Part shown: piece by piece, positions 1 to 10,028 of the stretch
How positions within the stretch are numbered: position 1 is the first letter of the stretch
How the letters are laid out: every line of letters starts with the position of its first letter
NCBI RefSeq assembly: GCF_010095445.2
Contig: NZ_WFGV02000002.1
Location: forward strand, 62,001 to 126,000
Direction of reading: 5' to 3'
DNA: 64,000 bases
Source of the DNA: Pseudomonas sp. TNT3
Lineage (GTDB): Bacteria; Pseudomonadota; Gammaproteobacteria; Pseudomonadales; Pseudomonadaceae
Notes under the pieces: model-generated
The model's database searches: none
Seen by the model: the letters and a program-made list of their open reading frames with translations, nothing else
Told to the model about the DNA's origin: nothing
Position numbers and translations under genes: made by a program

Positions 1-707
1 TCAACCCAATAAGGTTCGGCCAGGGCTTCGGTAATTCGCTCGGCCATCCATTCCGCGCGTTGAGGGGCGCGACGGGTGTCGATCAGCAAGGCAAATTCAT
101 CGCTGCCCAGCCGCGCCAGCTGATCGCCGGCCTCAAGCTGGCTTTTCAACCGCGCGACGACTTGCAGGATCAACCGGTCGCCAGCCTGATGGCCAAGGGC
201 GTCGTTGGCATGGCGGAAGTTATCGAGGTCCAGGTGACCAAGCGCCAGGCCTCGGCCGTCGTTTTCCACCAAGCGCGCCGCCAGCAATGTCTGGAACCCC
301 TGACGGTTGGCGATGCCGGTCAACGGGTCTTGCTCGGCCAGGCGCTGCAGGGTGTTTTCCAGCAGTCCGCGTTCGCGCACGTGGCGCAGGCAGCGACGCA
401 ACATGCCCGAATCCAGTACGTCACGCACCAACCAGTCGCTAACACCATCGGGTGGCGAAACGGGTTCGTGTTCGAGCAGCAATACAGTCGGCAGAGTGCA
501 TTGGCCTGGCAGCGGCGCCAGTGCAGGAATCGTCAACAACACCGCATTGCGGTTGTCATCGAACAGACTGCTGACCGACTCCCAGCTCGGCGCGCTGATC
601 AGCACGGCCGAGCTCCCCATCGGAGCCAGACACTCGCGCAACAACGCTGCCCACGCTGGCTCTTCGGCCAGTAGCAGCAAACGCAAGGGTTCGACAGGCG
701 TAGACAA
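1..707 (-). CDS. GGDEF-domain signalling protein (5'-terminal part; gene runs off the window)
   Basis: About 235 N-terminal residues are visible. Residues 1-110 resemble a response-regulator receiver fold, but the strand where the phospho-acceptor Asp should lie reads VLLTIP, so the receiver looks degenerate. A GGDEF domain follows: DPLTGIANRQGF near residue 127, then LDLDNFRHANDALGH, then LGSDEF in place of the canonical GGDEF. The TTG start at 705-707 is preferred because GGGAG lies 6 nt upstream and no better ATG is near. By gene order it corresponds to PA5295 (ProE), a c-di-GMP phosphodiesterase carrying GGDEF and EAL domains, but any EAL domain here lies outside the window. The first Gly of the signature is Ser-substituted, so cyclase activity is uncertain. 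Confidence 0.85.
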   Translation of the reverse strand, partial: MSTPVEPLRLLLLAEEPAWAALLRECLAPMGSSAVLISAPSWESVSSLFDDNRNAVLLTIPALAPLPGQCTLPTVLLLEHEPVSPPDGVSDWLVRDVLDSGMLRRCLRHVRERGLLENTLQRLAEQDPLTGIANRQGFQTLLAARLVENDGRGLALGHLDLDNFRHANDALGHQAGDRLILQVVARLKSQLEAGDQLARLGSDEFALLIDTRRAPQRAEWMAERITEALAEPYWV

Positions 708-970
708 GCTAGCTCCCTAGACTCTGCAAAGAGGTGGCGACCGGCATTATGCCGCGCCGATAACCAATGACCAAATGACATCAGTTATCAAACGAGGCTT
801 TTGTATCAGGAATTACGAACATTAGACGCAAATTAATCATGCATCCTGCGTGAAAGTATCAAAACCGGCAAATACAGATCGCGTGTTACGTCACAAGTCG
901 GAGAGAGCAGCACAATTCGCTGAGCCTGTTAAAATGCCGGCCCATTTCGCAAACGACTCCCTGATTCCGT

Positions 971-2980
971 ATGTCCCGACTCAATCCCCGGCAGCAAGAA
1001 GCCGTGAGCTACGTCGGCGGCCCTCTTTTGGTGCTCGCCGGCGCAGGCTCCGGCAAGACGAGTGTGATCACGCGCAAAATCGCGCATTTGATCCAGAACT
1101 GCGGCATTCGCGCCCAGTACATCGTCGCCATGACCTTTACCAACAAGGCCGCGCGCGAGATGAAGGAACGGGTCGGCACCCTGCTCAAGGGCGGCGAAGG
1201 CCGCGGCCTGACGGTGTGTACCTTCCACAACCTGGGCTTGAACATCATCCGCAAGGAACACGTTCGCCTGGGCTACAAGCCGGGTTTTTCGATCTTTGAC
1301 GAGACCGACGTCAAAGCCTTGATGACCGACATCATGCAGAAGGAATACTCGGGCGACGACGGCGTCGACGAGATCAAGAACATGATCGGCTCCTGGAAAA
1401 ACGACCTGATCCTGCCGCCCGAAGCTCTGGAAAACGCGCGCAATCCCAAGGAGCAGACCGCCGCCATCGTCTATACCCACTATCAGCGCACGCTCAAGGC
1501 GTTCAACGCGGTGGACTTCGACGATCTGATCCTGCTGCCGGTAAAGCTGTTCCAGGAACACGCCGACATTCTCGAAAAGTGGCAGAACAAGGTCCGCTAC
1601 CTGCTGGTGGACGAATACCAGGACACCAACGCCAGCCAGTATTTGCTGGTGAAACTGCTGATCGGCACGCGCAACCAGTTCACCGTGGTGGGCGACGATG
1701 ACCAGTCGATTTATGCCTGGCGTGGCGCGCGCCCGGAAAACCTGATGCTGCTCAAGGACGATTACCCGTCCCTGAAAGTGGTAATGCTGGAGCAGAACTA
1801 TCGCTCCACCAGCCGCATCCTGCGTTGCGCGAACGTGCTGATCTCCAATAACCCGCACGAATTCGAAAAGCAGCTGTGGAGCGAGATGGGTCACGGCGAT
1901 GAAATCCGCGTGATCCGTTGCCGCAACGAAGACGCCGAAGCCGAGCGTGTGGCCGTTGAGCTGTTGACCCTGCACTTGCGCACCGACCGGCCGTACAGCG
2001 ACTTTGCGATCCTGTACCGCGGTAACTACCAGGCCAAGTTGATCGAACTGAAGCTGCAGCACCACCAGATTCCCTATCGTCTGTCTGGCGGCAACAGCTT
2101 CTTCGGACGTCAGGAAGTGAAAGACCTGATGGCCTACTTCCGCCTGATCGTGAACCCGGACGACGACAACGCCTTCTTGCGGGTGATCAACGTCCCGCGC
2201 CGGGAAATCGGTTCGACCACGCTGGAGAAGCTGGGTAACTACGCCACCGAGCGAAAGATCTCGATGTACGCCGCCACCGATGAAATCGGCCTGGGCGAGC
2301 ATCTGGACACCCGTTTCACCGATCGCCTGTCGCGATTCAAACGCTTCATGGACAAAGTCCGCGAGCAGTGTGCGGGCGAAGACCCGATCTCCGCGCTGCG
2401 CAGCATGGTCATGGACATCGACTACGAGAACTGGCTGCGCACCAACAGTTCCAGCGACAAGGCCGCCGATTACCGCATGGGTAACGTCTGGTTCCTGATC
2501 GAGGCGTTGAAAAACACCCTCGAGAAGGACGAGGAAGGCGAAATGACCGTCGAGGATGCCATCGGCAAACTGGTGCTGCGCGACATGCTGGAACGGCAGC
2601 AGGAAGAGGAAGACGGTGCCGAAGGTGTGCAGATGATGACCTTGCACGCCTCCAAGGGCCTTGAATTTCCCTACGTGTTCATCATGGGCATGGAGGAGGA
2701 AATCCTTCCGCACCGCTCCAGCATCGAAGCCGACACCATCGAAGAAGAACGCCGCCTGGCCTACGTCGGCATTACCCGCGCGCGTCAGACTTTGGCCTTC
2801 ACCTTCGCAGCCAAGCGTAAGCAGTACGGCGAGATCATCGATTGCGCACCGAGCCGCTTCCTCGATGAACTGCCGCCGGACGACCTGGCCTGGGAAGGCA
2901 ACGACGACACGCCCGTTGAAGTCAAAGCCGTTCGCGGTAATACCGCACTGGCGGATATACGCGCGATGTTAAAGCGCTAG
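971..2980 (+). CDS. rep: ATP-dependent DNA helicase Rep (UvrD/Rep superfamily 1A)
   Basis: 669 residues, the usual Rep length. Rep is a 3'-5' helicase that helps replication forks past protein blocks. Visible motifs are the Q-motif region LNPRQQEAV at residue 4, Walker A GAGSGKTSV near 24, motif II VDEYQDTN, motif III VGDDDQSIYAWRGA, motif IV EQNYRS, motif V TLHASKGLEF and motif VI VGITRARQTL. The ATG at 971 places residue 1 just before the Q-motif, as expected for Rep. It sits opposite the GGDEF gene, and xpt follows 69 nt downstream in the same direction. No terminator is visible between them. The long reverse-strand open frame across it is a shadow of high-GC codons. Confidence 0.97.
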   Translation: MSRLNPRQQEAVSYVGGPLLVLAGAGSGKTSVITRKIAHLIQNCGIRAQYIVAMTFTNKAAREMKERVGTLLKGGEGRGLTVCTFHNLGLNIIRKEHVRLGYKPGFSIFDETDVKALMTDIMQKEYSGDDGVDEIKNMIGSWKNDLILPPEALENARNPKEQTAAIVYTHYQRTLKAFNAVDFDDLILLPVKLFQEHADILEKWQNKVRYLLVDEYQDTNASQYLLVKLLIGTRNQFTVVGDDDQSIYAWRGARPENLMLLKDDYPSLKVVMLEQNYRSTSRILRCANVLISNNPHEFEKQLWSEMGHGDEIRVIRCRNEDAEAERVAVELLTLHLRTDRPYSDFAILYRGNYQAKLIELKLQHHQIPYRLSGGNSFFGRQEVKDLMAYFRLIVNPDDDNAFLRVINVPRREIGSTTLEKLGNYATERKISMYAATDEIGLGEHLDTRFTDRLSRFKRFMDKVREQCAGEDPISALRSMVMDIDYENWLRTNSSSDKAADYRMGNVWFLIEALKNTLEKDEEGEMTVEDAIGKLVLRDMLERQQEEEDGAEGVQMMTLHASKGLEFPYVFIMGMEEEILPHRSSIEADTIEEERRLAYVGITRARQTLAFTFAAKRKQYGEIIDCAPSRFLDELPPDDLAWEGNDDTPVEVKAVRGNTALADIRAMLKR

Positions 2981-3019
2981 AATTGAGCACTTTTTAACCA
3001 AACACTTTTTACAAGCTAG

Positions 3020-3622
<603 letters not shown>

Positions 3623-3642
3623 TCCGCCACTGCGCGTTACCC

Positions 3643-3733
3643 CTGTGGGAGCCAGCCTGCTGGCGATGGCATCGTGTCAGTCACACTCTTCATGACTGAC
3701 AGACAGCCATCGCCAGCAGGCTGGCTCCCACAG
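3643..3733. repeat. REP-type palindrome, perfect 28-bp inverted repeat
   Basis: The left arm 3643-3670 (starting ctgtgggagccagcctgctg) and right arm 3706-3733 are exact reverse complements around a 35-nt loop that is itself partly palindromic. It lies between the convergent xpt and acetyl-CoA hydrolase genes. It belongs to the same family as the element at 38090 (gtgggagc...gcctgctcgcgatg type) and could also stop transcripts from either side. Confidence 0.9.
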
Positions 3734-3751
3734 TTGGTTTTGCGATGGGCG

Positions 3752-5674
3752 TTATTGCGCGGTGGCTTTAAGGCCGGTGAGCAATAGCCGCTGAAACAGA
3801 TCCTCTTTCAACCCCTCCGGACTCGTCAGCTGCATCCGCTCCAGATGCGCGGGAAATTCCGACGCTGGCGGAGCATCCAGCGCAGCCTTGCCCAGTTCCA
3901 GTATCTCCGTGAGCTTGAACTTGCTCTTCAACCAGTTCAGCGCCCGCAACACATCCCGTTCCTGCGCGGTGAAATCACACCCCAGCGGATATTCGGGAAA
4001 CAGCTGCGGATGCCGTGCCTGAATGTCCTGCAAACGCTGCGCAGTGTTGTCGGTGAATCGCGGATCCATGCGGAAATCCTTGGGCAATTTCCCGACCTTC
4101 TGCGCCTGCTCGATCAAGTCCGCCTGAAAGCGAGAATCGCAGATGTTCAGCAGCGACTCGATGACCGCCGCATCCGTTTTGCCGCGCAGATCAGCGATGC
4201 CGTACTCGGTGACCACGATGTCGCGCAGGTGCCGTGGGATGGTGCAATGGCCATATTCCCAAACAATGTTTGAGCTGACCTCCCCGCCCGCCTCTCGCCA
4301 GCTGCGCAAGATCAGCACCGAACGCGCCCCTTCCAGCGCATGGCCCTGGGCGACGAAGTTGTATTGCCCGCCCACCCCGCTGAGCACCCGCCCGTCTTCC
4401 AGCTGATCGGCTACACCGGCGCCCATCAGGGTCATGGTGAACACCGTGTTGATGAAACGCGCGTCCAGGCGCTGCAAGCGCTTGAGTTCTTCCTGGCCGT
4501 AGAGTTCGTTGATGTAGCTGATGCGGGTCATGTTGAATTCGAGCCGTTTGCTTTGCGGCAATTCACGCAAACGCTCGTAGAAGCTGCGCGGCCCGAGGAA
4601 AAATCCGCCATGCACCGAGATGCCGTCACTCTGTGCGGCCACATCCAGGGTGCCGGCATTCGCCTGTTGCTGCGTCGGTACGTCGGGATACACCTTGCGC
4701 CGCACGATCCCGGCGTCGGCCAATACCAGCAAGCCGTTCACGAACATTTCACTGCAACCGTACAGCCCTTTGGCGAATGGCTCGACGCCCCCTTCGCGGT
4801 CGATAAGTTGCGCCCACTGGCTGAGATTGATATCCGCCAGCAGTGCCTTGTAACCGTCGTTATCGGCTTGCCGCGCCAGCAGTGCGGCGGTCAGCGCGTC
4901 CCCCATGGAACCGATACCAATCTGCAAGGTACCGCCATCGCGCACCAGCGTGCTGGCATGCAATCCGATGAAGTGATCCTGAAAACCTACGGGCATGTTG
5001 GGCGTCGAGAACAGGGTGGTGCTGTCCTTTGCGTCGATCAAAAAGTCGAACGCATCGATGCCGATTTCGGCGTCACCGGGCATGTAGGGCAAGTCGTTGT
5101 GCACCTGGCCCACCATCAGGATCGTCTCTCCCGCTTCTCGGCGCTTGGCGATCATCGGAAACAAGTCGAGGGTGATGTCCGGGTTGCAGCTCAGGCTAAG
5201 ACGGTCGGGGTGTTCGCTGTGGCTGGCCACCAACTGGGCGATCAGGTTCAACCCGGCGGCATTGATGTCGCGCGCTGCGTGGCTGTAATTGCTACTGACA
5301 TAGTCCTGTTGCGCCGATGCACTGTGAAGCAGGCTGCCGGGTTGCATGAAGAATTGCTGGATATGAATGTTGGGCGGCAAGTTGTCTTTTTGCAGGTCCG
5401 GGAGAAATGCCAATTCCGGATAGTCCCCGAAAACCCGTTCGATAAAGGGTTCAAGGAAACGCTTTTGCAAGCCGTCGCCCAAGGAAGGCCGACCCAGGCA
5501 CAGCGCGGTATAGATCGTCAGCTGGCGCTCAGGCAGTTGCGCGACGCGCCGATACAGCGCGTTCACGAAGTGGTTGGGCTTACCCAACCCCAAAGGCAGG
5601 CCCATGTGGATATGTGCCGGCAACCGCGCCAGGACATCATCGACCGCTTGCTCGATAGAACACAGCTGCACCAT
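3752..5674 (-). CDS. Acetyl-CoA hydrolase/transferase family protein
   Basis: 640 residues, typical for the long Pseudomonas members of the class I CoA-transferase/acetyl-CoA hydrolase family (hydrolysis of acetyl-CoA, or CoA transfer between short acids; cytosol). Visible blocks: HIHMGLPLGLGKPNHFVNAL near residue 20; GIGSMGDALTAAL near 255; GVGGQYNFVAQGHAL near 425; VTEYGIADLRGKTD near 480, the C-terminal family signature. The gene is monocistronic between a REP element and the cytochrome c5 terminator. AGGGAGGAT lies just upstream of the ATG. Whether it acts as hydrolase or as succinyl/acetate CoA-transferase cannot be told from sequence. Confidence 0.88.
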   Translation of the reverse strand: MVQLCSIEQAVDDVLARLPAHIHMGLPLGLGKPNHFVNALYRRVAQLPERQLTIYTALCLGRPSLGDGLQKRFLEPFIERVFGDYPELAFLPDLQKDNLPPNIHIQQFFMQPGSLLHSASAQQDYVSSNYSHAARDINAAGLNLIAQLVASHSEHPDRLSLSCNPDITLDLFPMIAKRREAGETILMVGQVHNDLPYMPGDAEIGIDAFDFLIDAKDSTTLFSTPNMPVGFQDHFIGLHASTLVRDGGTLQIGIGSMGDALTAALLARQADNDGYKALLADINLSQWAQLIDREGGVEPFAKGLYGCSEMFVNGLLVLADAGIVRRKVYPDVPTQQQANAGTLDVAAQSDGISVHGGFFLGPRSFYERLRELPQSKRLEFNMTRISYINELYGQEELKRLQRLDARFINTVFTMTLMGAGVADQLEDGRVLSGVGGQYNFVAQGHALEGARSVLILRSWREAGGEVSSNIVWEYGHCTIPRHLRDIVVTEYGIADLRGKTDAAVIESLLNICDSRFQADLIEQAQKVGKLPKDFRMDPRFTDNTAQRLQDIQARHPQLFPEYPLGCDFTAQERDVLRALNWLKSKFKLTEILELGKAALDAPPASEFPAHLERMQLTSPEGLKEDLFQRLLLTGLKATAQ

Positions 5675-5766
5675 CTGATCCTCCCTTACATTCCGTGAAT
5701 TGGGTTGGACCGAGCTTGCCGCGTCTTTGCTGCAATGAACAGTCTCGGAACGTAAATCGCAGGCAC

Positions 5767-5793
5767 AAAAAAACCGCTCGAAAGCGGCTTTTT
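5767..5793 (-). terminator. Rho-independent terminator of the cytochrome c5 gene
   Basis: On the minus strand a GC stem (ccgct/agcgg) is followed by a run of seven T residues. It lies 17 nt beyond the cytochrome c5 stop codon. Confidence 0.85.
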
Positions 5794-5809
5794 GCTGAAA
5801 AATGAACGC

Positions 5810-6235
5810 TTATTTCAAGCCGGACATTTTTTCGATGGCGCCTTTGAGATCCGCATCCGAGCAATCGGCACAGGTGCCTTTTGGCGGCATTGCATTGATC
5901 CCGGTGATCGCTTTGGCCAGGATACCGTCGAGGCCGCCCTGGTGATCAGCACGTTCTTTCCAGGCCGCAGTGTCACCAATTTTTGGCGCGCCCAGCAGAC
6001 CGGTGCCGTGGCAAGCATTGCAATGCTTTGCAATGATCGAGTCAGGGGTCTTGGCATCACCGCCGCCGGCAGAAACCGCAACTTCCATACCCTTACATTC
6101 TTGACCTGCTACACAGACCTGGCCAACTGGCGCAAGGCGCTTGGCAATATCGTCGGAGGTCGCAGCTTGAGCGCTGACAGCCCATAGGGCCAATACAGTT
6201 GCTGGTGCAGCCAGCATTTTCATAATTAGATTCAC
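5810..6235 (-). CDS. Cytochrome c5 family protein, secreted
   Basis: 141 residues. An N-terminal signal peptide (about residues 1-24, ending SAQA) directs export. One heme-binding motif CNACH lies near residue 72, and the distal Met ligand candidate is in NAMPPKG. A C-terminal CADCSD pair of cysteines is characteristic of cytochrome c5. It is a small periplasmic electron carrier feeding terminal oxidases. By gene order it matches P. aeruginosa PA5300 (cycB). A second ATG lies at residue 5 and is equally possible as start. It is followed by its own terminator at 5767-5793. Confidence 0.92.
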   Translation of the reverse strand: MNLIMKMLAAPATVLALWAVSAQAATSDDIAKRLAPVGQVCVAGQECKGMEVAVSAGGGDAKTPDSIIAKHCNACHGTGLLGAPKIGDTAAWKERADHQGGLDGILAKAITGINAMPPKGTCADCSDADLKGAIEKMSGLK

Positions 6236-6323
6236 GCGTTCACCCTCAATGGTGGCTAGTCACGCCTACGGCCACGGTTCGCAGGCGGGCGCAAGTATAA
6301 CGGTAAGCCCGTCACACTGAAAC

Positions 6324-6345
6324 AACCCCAAAGTCGAAGGGGTCT
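6324..6345 (-). terminator. Weak candidate terminator downstream of the PauR-like regulator
   Basis: An ACCCC/GGGGT stem with a short loop is followed on the minus strand by TTGTTTC. It lies about 60 nt past the regulator stop codon. The T tract is poor, so confidence is low. Confidence 0.35.
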
Positions 6346-6405
6346 TGTCGCACGGCGTTAAAACAGTTCGGGCGCCTCGGCGATGCTGGCAGGGCGCCTC
6401 TTCTC

Positions 6406-6954
6406 TTAAAAGTTCGCGGGCGTCGCTGCGCTGATTAGTCGCGCCGGCGCATCGAACGGATTACGGAAACGGTGCGGCTTGGTACTTTCAAAGTAGTAGC
6501 TGTCGCCAGCTTCGAGCACAAAAGTTTCAAGCCCGACCACCAGTTCCAGCCGCCCTTCCAGCAAAATTCCGGTTTCCTCGCCCTCATGGGTGAGCATCTC
6601 TTCACCGGTATCGGCGCCCGGTGGATAGATTTCATTAAGGAAGGCGATGGCGCGACTCGGGTGAGCCCGGCCGACGAGTTTCATGGTCACTGCACCATCG
6701 GAGATATCGATCAGCTCGTTGGCTTTGTAAACGATCTGAGTCGGTTTTTCCTGCAGGATTTCTTCGGAAAAGAACTCGACCATGGACATGGGAATTCCGC
6801 CCAGTACTTTCCTCAGCGAACTGATCGAGGGGCTGACGCTGTTCTTCTCGATCATCGAAATGGTGCTGTTAGTGACGCCCGCACGTTTGGCGAGCTCACG
6901 CTGGGAAAGGCCTTTGAGCTTTCGGATAGATTGCAGTCGTTCACCGACGTCCAA
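6406..6954 (-). CDS. pauR: Cupin-domain HTH transcriptional regulator, PauR/PuuR type
   Basis: 182 residues from the TTG at 6952-6954, chosen because GGAGG lies 7 nt upstream and because known PauR/PuuR-like proteins start with xDVGERLQ. An upstream in-frame start would add 32 unlike residues. An XRE-type helix-turn-helix spans about residues 1-60 (GLSQRELAKRAGVTNSTISMIEKN) and a cupin sensor domain about 100-180 (HEGEETGILLEGRLELVVG). PA5301, in the same position beside dadX in P. aeruginosa, is PauR, the repressor of polyamine utilisation genes. PauB-like and PauC-like genes lie 4-12 kb away here, consistent with that role (inference from order and domains). Confidence 0.85.
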   Translation of the reverse strand: MDVGERLQSIRKLKGLSQRELAKRAGVTNSTISMIEKNSVSPSISSLRKVLGGIPMSMVEFFSEEILQEKPTQIVYKANELIDISDGAVTMKLVGRAHPSRAIAFLNEIYPPGADTGEEMLTHEGEETGILLEGRLELVVGLETFVLEAGDSYYFESTKPHRFRNPFDAPARLISAATPANF

Positions 6955-7080
6955 GCTTGCGCCTCCAGAATTCAGGTTGTTGAAATATTGAGCGTTATCA
7001 TGGCGACAGCGTTCAGTATTTACAACACTTGGTCCTGAATCCGGTTCCACTACGTCATTCCTGGCAGGCCTGTTGGCGCT

Positions 7081-8154
7081 TTAAACCGCGGAATAGAGCT
7101 TCGGCACTCGGCGCAGGTTGCAGAATATCTGGTAAGGAATAGTGTCGGCGGCTGCGGCCACTTCACTGGCGAGGATGTTTTTCCCCCACAACTCGACAGT
7201 CGAACCCAGCCCGGCTTGCGGCACATCGGTCAAATCGATGCACAGCATGTCCATCGAAACCCGGCCGATCAATTGGCTGCGCTGCCCGGCAACCATCACC
7301 GGCGTGCCGGTGGGCGCCTGACGTGGATAACCATCGGCATAACCCATGGCAACCACGCCCACACGCATCGGTTTCGGCGTGATGAATTTGGCGCCGTAAC
7401 CAATCGGTTCGCCAGCGGGAAGCTCACGTACGCAGATCACCTTGGATTCGAGCGTCATGACCGGTTGCAGGCGCGAAGCTACGGTGTTGGCTTCTTCGAA
7501 CGGCGTCGCTCCGTAGAGCATGATGCCGGGGCGTACCCAATCGCTTGGCACCTGAGGCCAACCCATCACCGCCGGCGAGTTACGCAAGCTGATTTCGGCC
7601 GACAACCCTTTGCGCGCGGCTTCAAATACAGCGACCTGATCAGCGCTGCTTTGATCGTGCAACTCATCGGCACGGGCGAAGTGGCTCATCAGGACAATCT
7701 TCGCGACTTTGCCACTGGCCAGGAGCCGTTGATACGCCGCCTGATAATCCGCCGGATGCAGGCCGACCCGGTGCATGCCCGAATCAAGCTTGAGCCAGAC
7801 GGTGATGGGCTTGCCCAGTGCCGCTTTTTCGATGGCTTCAAGCTGCCACAACGAATGCACGACACACCAGAAATCATGCTCGACGATCAACGCCAGCTCA
7901 TCAGCCTCGAAAAAACCTTCCAGCAGCAACACCGGGGCACGAATACCCGCAGCACGCAGTTCGAGCGCTTCTTCGATACAGGCCACGGCAAACCCGTCCG
8001 CCTCGGCCTCCAACGCCTGGGCACAACGCACCGCGCCATGACCGTAGGCATCGGCTTTGATCACGGCAAGGGCCTTGGCCCCGGTGATTTCGCGGGCAAT
8101 CTGGTAATTATGACGCAGGGCTTGAAGGTCGATCAGGGCACGGGCAGGTCGCAT
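7081..8154 (-). CDS. dadX: Catabolic alanine racemase, PLP-dependent
   Basis: 357 residues from the ATG at 8152-8154. A TTG 24 nt upstream is also open but lengthens the protein beyond the family norm. It interconverts L- and D-alanine. The PLP lysine is in [11 protein letters not shown] near residue 33, and the catalytic Tyr region is [24 protein letters not shown] near 250. Together with ridA and dadA upstream on the same strand it forms the alanine catabolic operon: DadX makes D-Ala and DadA oxidises it to pyruvate. The gap to ridA is about 90 nt. The catabolic name rests on this context. Confidence 0.93.
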   Translation of the reverse strand: MRPARALIDLQALRHNYQIAREITGAKALAVIKADAYGHGAVRCAQALEAEADGFAVACIEEALELRAAGIRAPVLLLEGFFEADELALIVEHDFWCVVHSLWQLEAIEKAALGKPITVWLKLDSGMHRVGLHPADYQAAYQRLLASGKVAKIVLMSHFARADELHDQSSADQVAVFEAARKGLSAEISLRNSPAVMGWPQVPSDWVRPGIMLYGATPFEEANTVASRLQPVMTLESKVICVRELPAGEPIGYGAKFITPKPMRVGVVAMGYADGYPRQAPTGTPVMVAGQRSQLIGRVSMDMLCIDLTDVPQAGLGSTVELWGKNILASEVAAAADTIPYQIFCNLRRVPKLYSAV

Positions 8155-8242
8155 GGCGGCAGACTTCTGGTCGGTCAATGGAATAAAAACCGGCGCTGGC
8201 TGACGGCGTGAACCGCCAGTAGCACCGGGAGAGGGATCTTGC

Positions 8243-8596
8243 TTATGGCAGAGCGGCTACAACCGAGAGCTCAACCAGGATTTGCGGGTTGCACAGCTTC
8301 GATTCGACGGTGGCACGGGCCGGAGCGACGCCTTTTGGCAGCCACGTGTCCCACACCGCATTCATGCCCTGGAAGTGCGCATCAATGTCTTTCAGGTAAA
8401 TCGTCACCGACAGCAGGTGGCCCTTGTCGGTCCCGGCCAGATCCAGCAGACGCTCGATGTTGGCGAGTATTTCACGGGTTTGCTGTTCAATCCCGGCGTT
8501 TAAATCGTCGCCGACCTGCCCCGACAGATACACGGTGCCGTTATGAGCGACGATCTGACTCATGCGCTCATTGGTGAGCTGGCGCTGGATTGCCAT
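8243..8596 (-). CDS. RidA/YjgF family reactive-imine deaminase, dad operon member
   Basis: 117 residues. RidA proteins hydrolyse the enamine/imine intermediates released by PLP enzymes and by flavin-dependent amino acid dehydrogenases. The conserved substrate-binding Arg is present in [12 protein letters not shown], and the N-terminal half has [12 protein letters not shown]. The start overlaps the 3' end of dadA by 29 bp, so translation is probably coupled. Its place between dadA and dadX fits clean-up of the 2-iminopropionate produced by DadA. By order it matches PA5303. Confidence 0.92.
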   Translation of the reverse strand: MAIQRQLTNERMSQIVAHNGTVYLSGQVGDDLNAGIEQQTREILANIERLLDLAGTDKGHLLSVTIYLKDIDAHFQGMNAVWDTWLPKGVAPARATVESKLCNPQILVELSVVAALP

Positions 8597-9872
8597 GTTT
8601 TGCGGACTCCTGAATTTTTTTGCCGTAACGGGAAATATCGAGGCCTTCGGCGCTGATCTGCGGCGTTTTCTTTGCCATCAGGTCGGCCAACAAGCGACCG
8701 GAACCACACGCCATGGTCCAGCCAAGCGTGCCGTGACCGGTGTTCAAGAACAGATTGCTGAACGGGGTGGCACCCACGATTGGCGTACCGTCCGGCGTGG
8801 TTGGACGCAGGCCGGTCCAGAAGCTCGCCTGGGCCAGATCACCGCCCTGAGGATAGAGGTCGTTGACGATCATCTCCAGGGTTTCGCGTCGACGCGGGTT
8901 CAGCGACAGGTCAAAACCGGCTATTTCAGCCATACCGCCCACGCGGATGCGGTTGTCGAAACGGGTGATCGCGACCTTGTAGGTCTCGTCGAGAATGGTC
9001 GAGGTCGGGGCCATCGCCGGGTTGGTGATCGGCACAGTCAGGGAGTAACCCTTGAGCGGATACACCGGGGCTTTGATGCCCAGCGGCTTGAGCAGTTGTG
9101 GCGAGTAGCTGCCGAGGGCCAGCACGTAGCGGTCAGCAGTTTCCAGCTTGCCGTCGATCCATACGCCGTTGATGCGATCACCGGCGTAGTCGAGCTTCTG
9201 GATGTCCTGGCCAAAGCGGAATTCCACACCCAATTTCACGGCCATCTCAGCCAGGCGGGTGGTGAAGATCTGGCAGTCGCCGGTCTGGTCATTCGGCAGG
9301 CGCAGTGCACCGGCAAGGATGTCGGTGACGCTGGCCAGGGCCGGTTCGACCCGAGCAATACCGGCGCGATCGAGCAATTCGAACGGCACGCCGGACTCTT
9401 TCAACACGGCGATGTCTTTTGCGGCGCCATCGAGCTGGGCCTGGGTGCGGAACAGTTGGGTCGTACCGAGGCTGCGGCCTTCGTAGGCGATGCCGGTTTC
9501 GGCGCGCAATTCGTCGAGGCAGTCACGGCTGTACTCGGACAGGCGAACCATGCGCTCCTTGTTCACCGCGTAACGGCTGGCGGTGCAGTTGCGCAGCATT
9601 TGCGCCATCCACAGGTACTGATCGATGTCGGCGGTGGCTTTGATCGCCAGCGGTGCGTGACGCTCCAACAGCCACTTGATGGCCTTGAGCGGAACGCCCG
9701 GTGCAGCCCACGGCGAGGCATAACCTGGCGATACCTGCCCGGCGTTGGCGAAACTGGTCTCCATCGCAGCGGCCGGCTGACGGTCCACCACCACCACTTC
9801 AAATCCGGCACGGGCCAGATAATAAGCACTGGCTGTACCGATGACGCCGCTACCCAAGACCATAACGCGCAT
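8568..9872 (-). CDS. dadA: D-amino acid dehydrogenase, small FAD subunit
   Basis: 434 residues from the ATG at 9870-9872, chosen for the family N-terminus [12 protein letters not shown] and AGGGAT about 8 nt upstream. Two further in-frame ATGs lie just before it. The N-terminal Rossmann dinucleotide fold [17 protein letters not shown] binds FAD, and C-terminal [14 protein letters not shown] and [15 protein letters not shown] close the DAO-type fold. It is a membrane-associated enzyme oxidising D-alanine and other D-amino acids to 2-oxo acids. It is first in dadA-ridA-dadX. A divergent Lrp-family gene 156 nt away is the likely alanine-responsive activator. Confidence 0.96.
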   Translation of the reverse strand: MRVMVLGSGVIGTASAYYLARAGFEVVVVDRQPAAAMETSFANAGQVSPGYASPWAAPGVPLKAIKWLLERHAPLAIKATADIDQYLWMAQMLRNCTASRYAVNKERMVRLSEYSRDCLDELRAETGIAYEGRSLGTTQLFRTQAQLDGAAKDIAVLKESGVPFELLDRAGIARVEPALASVTDILAGALRLPNDQTGDCQIFTTRLAEMAVKLGVEFRFGQDIQKLDYAGDRINGVWIDGKLETADRYVLALGSYSPQLLKPLGIKAPVYPLKGYSLTVPITNPAMAPTSTILDETYKVAITRFDNRIRVGGMAEIAGFDLSLNPRRRETLEMIVNDLYPQGGDLAQASFWTGLRPTTPDGTPIVGATPFSNLFLNTGHGTLGWTMACGSGRLLADLMAKKTPQISAEGLDISRYGKKIQESAKHGNPAPAHQ

Positions 9873-10028
9873 TTTCATATCCCTCATCGCGGTTTACCGC
9901 TGACGTTTGTTGTATTCAGCATTGATGTGCGCAGTGTAAAAAAGTTTAGGCAGTGCATTTCACTATATAAGTGCCTATATTTGGCGACAATTCTCGGCAA
10001 AAACCCTTTTCACGGAGGCGCATCCCCT
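9873..10028. promoter_or_regulatory. Divergent dadA / Lrp-family regulator promoter region
   Basis: 156 nt separate the two divergent starts. The region is AT-rich relative to its flanks, particularly around 9920-9985. In pseudomonads the dad operon is activated by an Lrp-type regulator encoded here, so operator sites are expected, but I cannot assign a specific site by eye. Confidence 0.5.

Noticed and set aside
929..2713. 594-codon open frame on the minus strand
   Set aside because: It lies wholly within rep, has no recognisable protein features and shows the His/Val/Gln-rich composition of reversed high-GC codons.
3643..3733. Possible CRISPR-like repeat
   Set aside because: Only one inverted pair, no direct-repeat array; it is a REP palindrome. 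The same applies to the other REP sites.
4340..5698. 452-codon open frame on the plus strand
   Set aside because: Shadow of the acetyl-CoA hydrolase gene, which has clear family motifs on the other strand.
8562..10028. Long plus-strand frame running into the Lrp gene
   Set aside because: The part before 10029 is a shadow of dadA; the real Lrp start is the ATG at 10029 with its own ribosome site.
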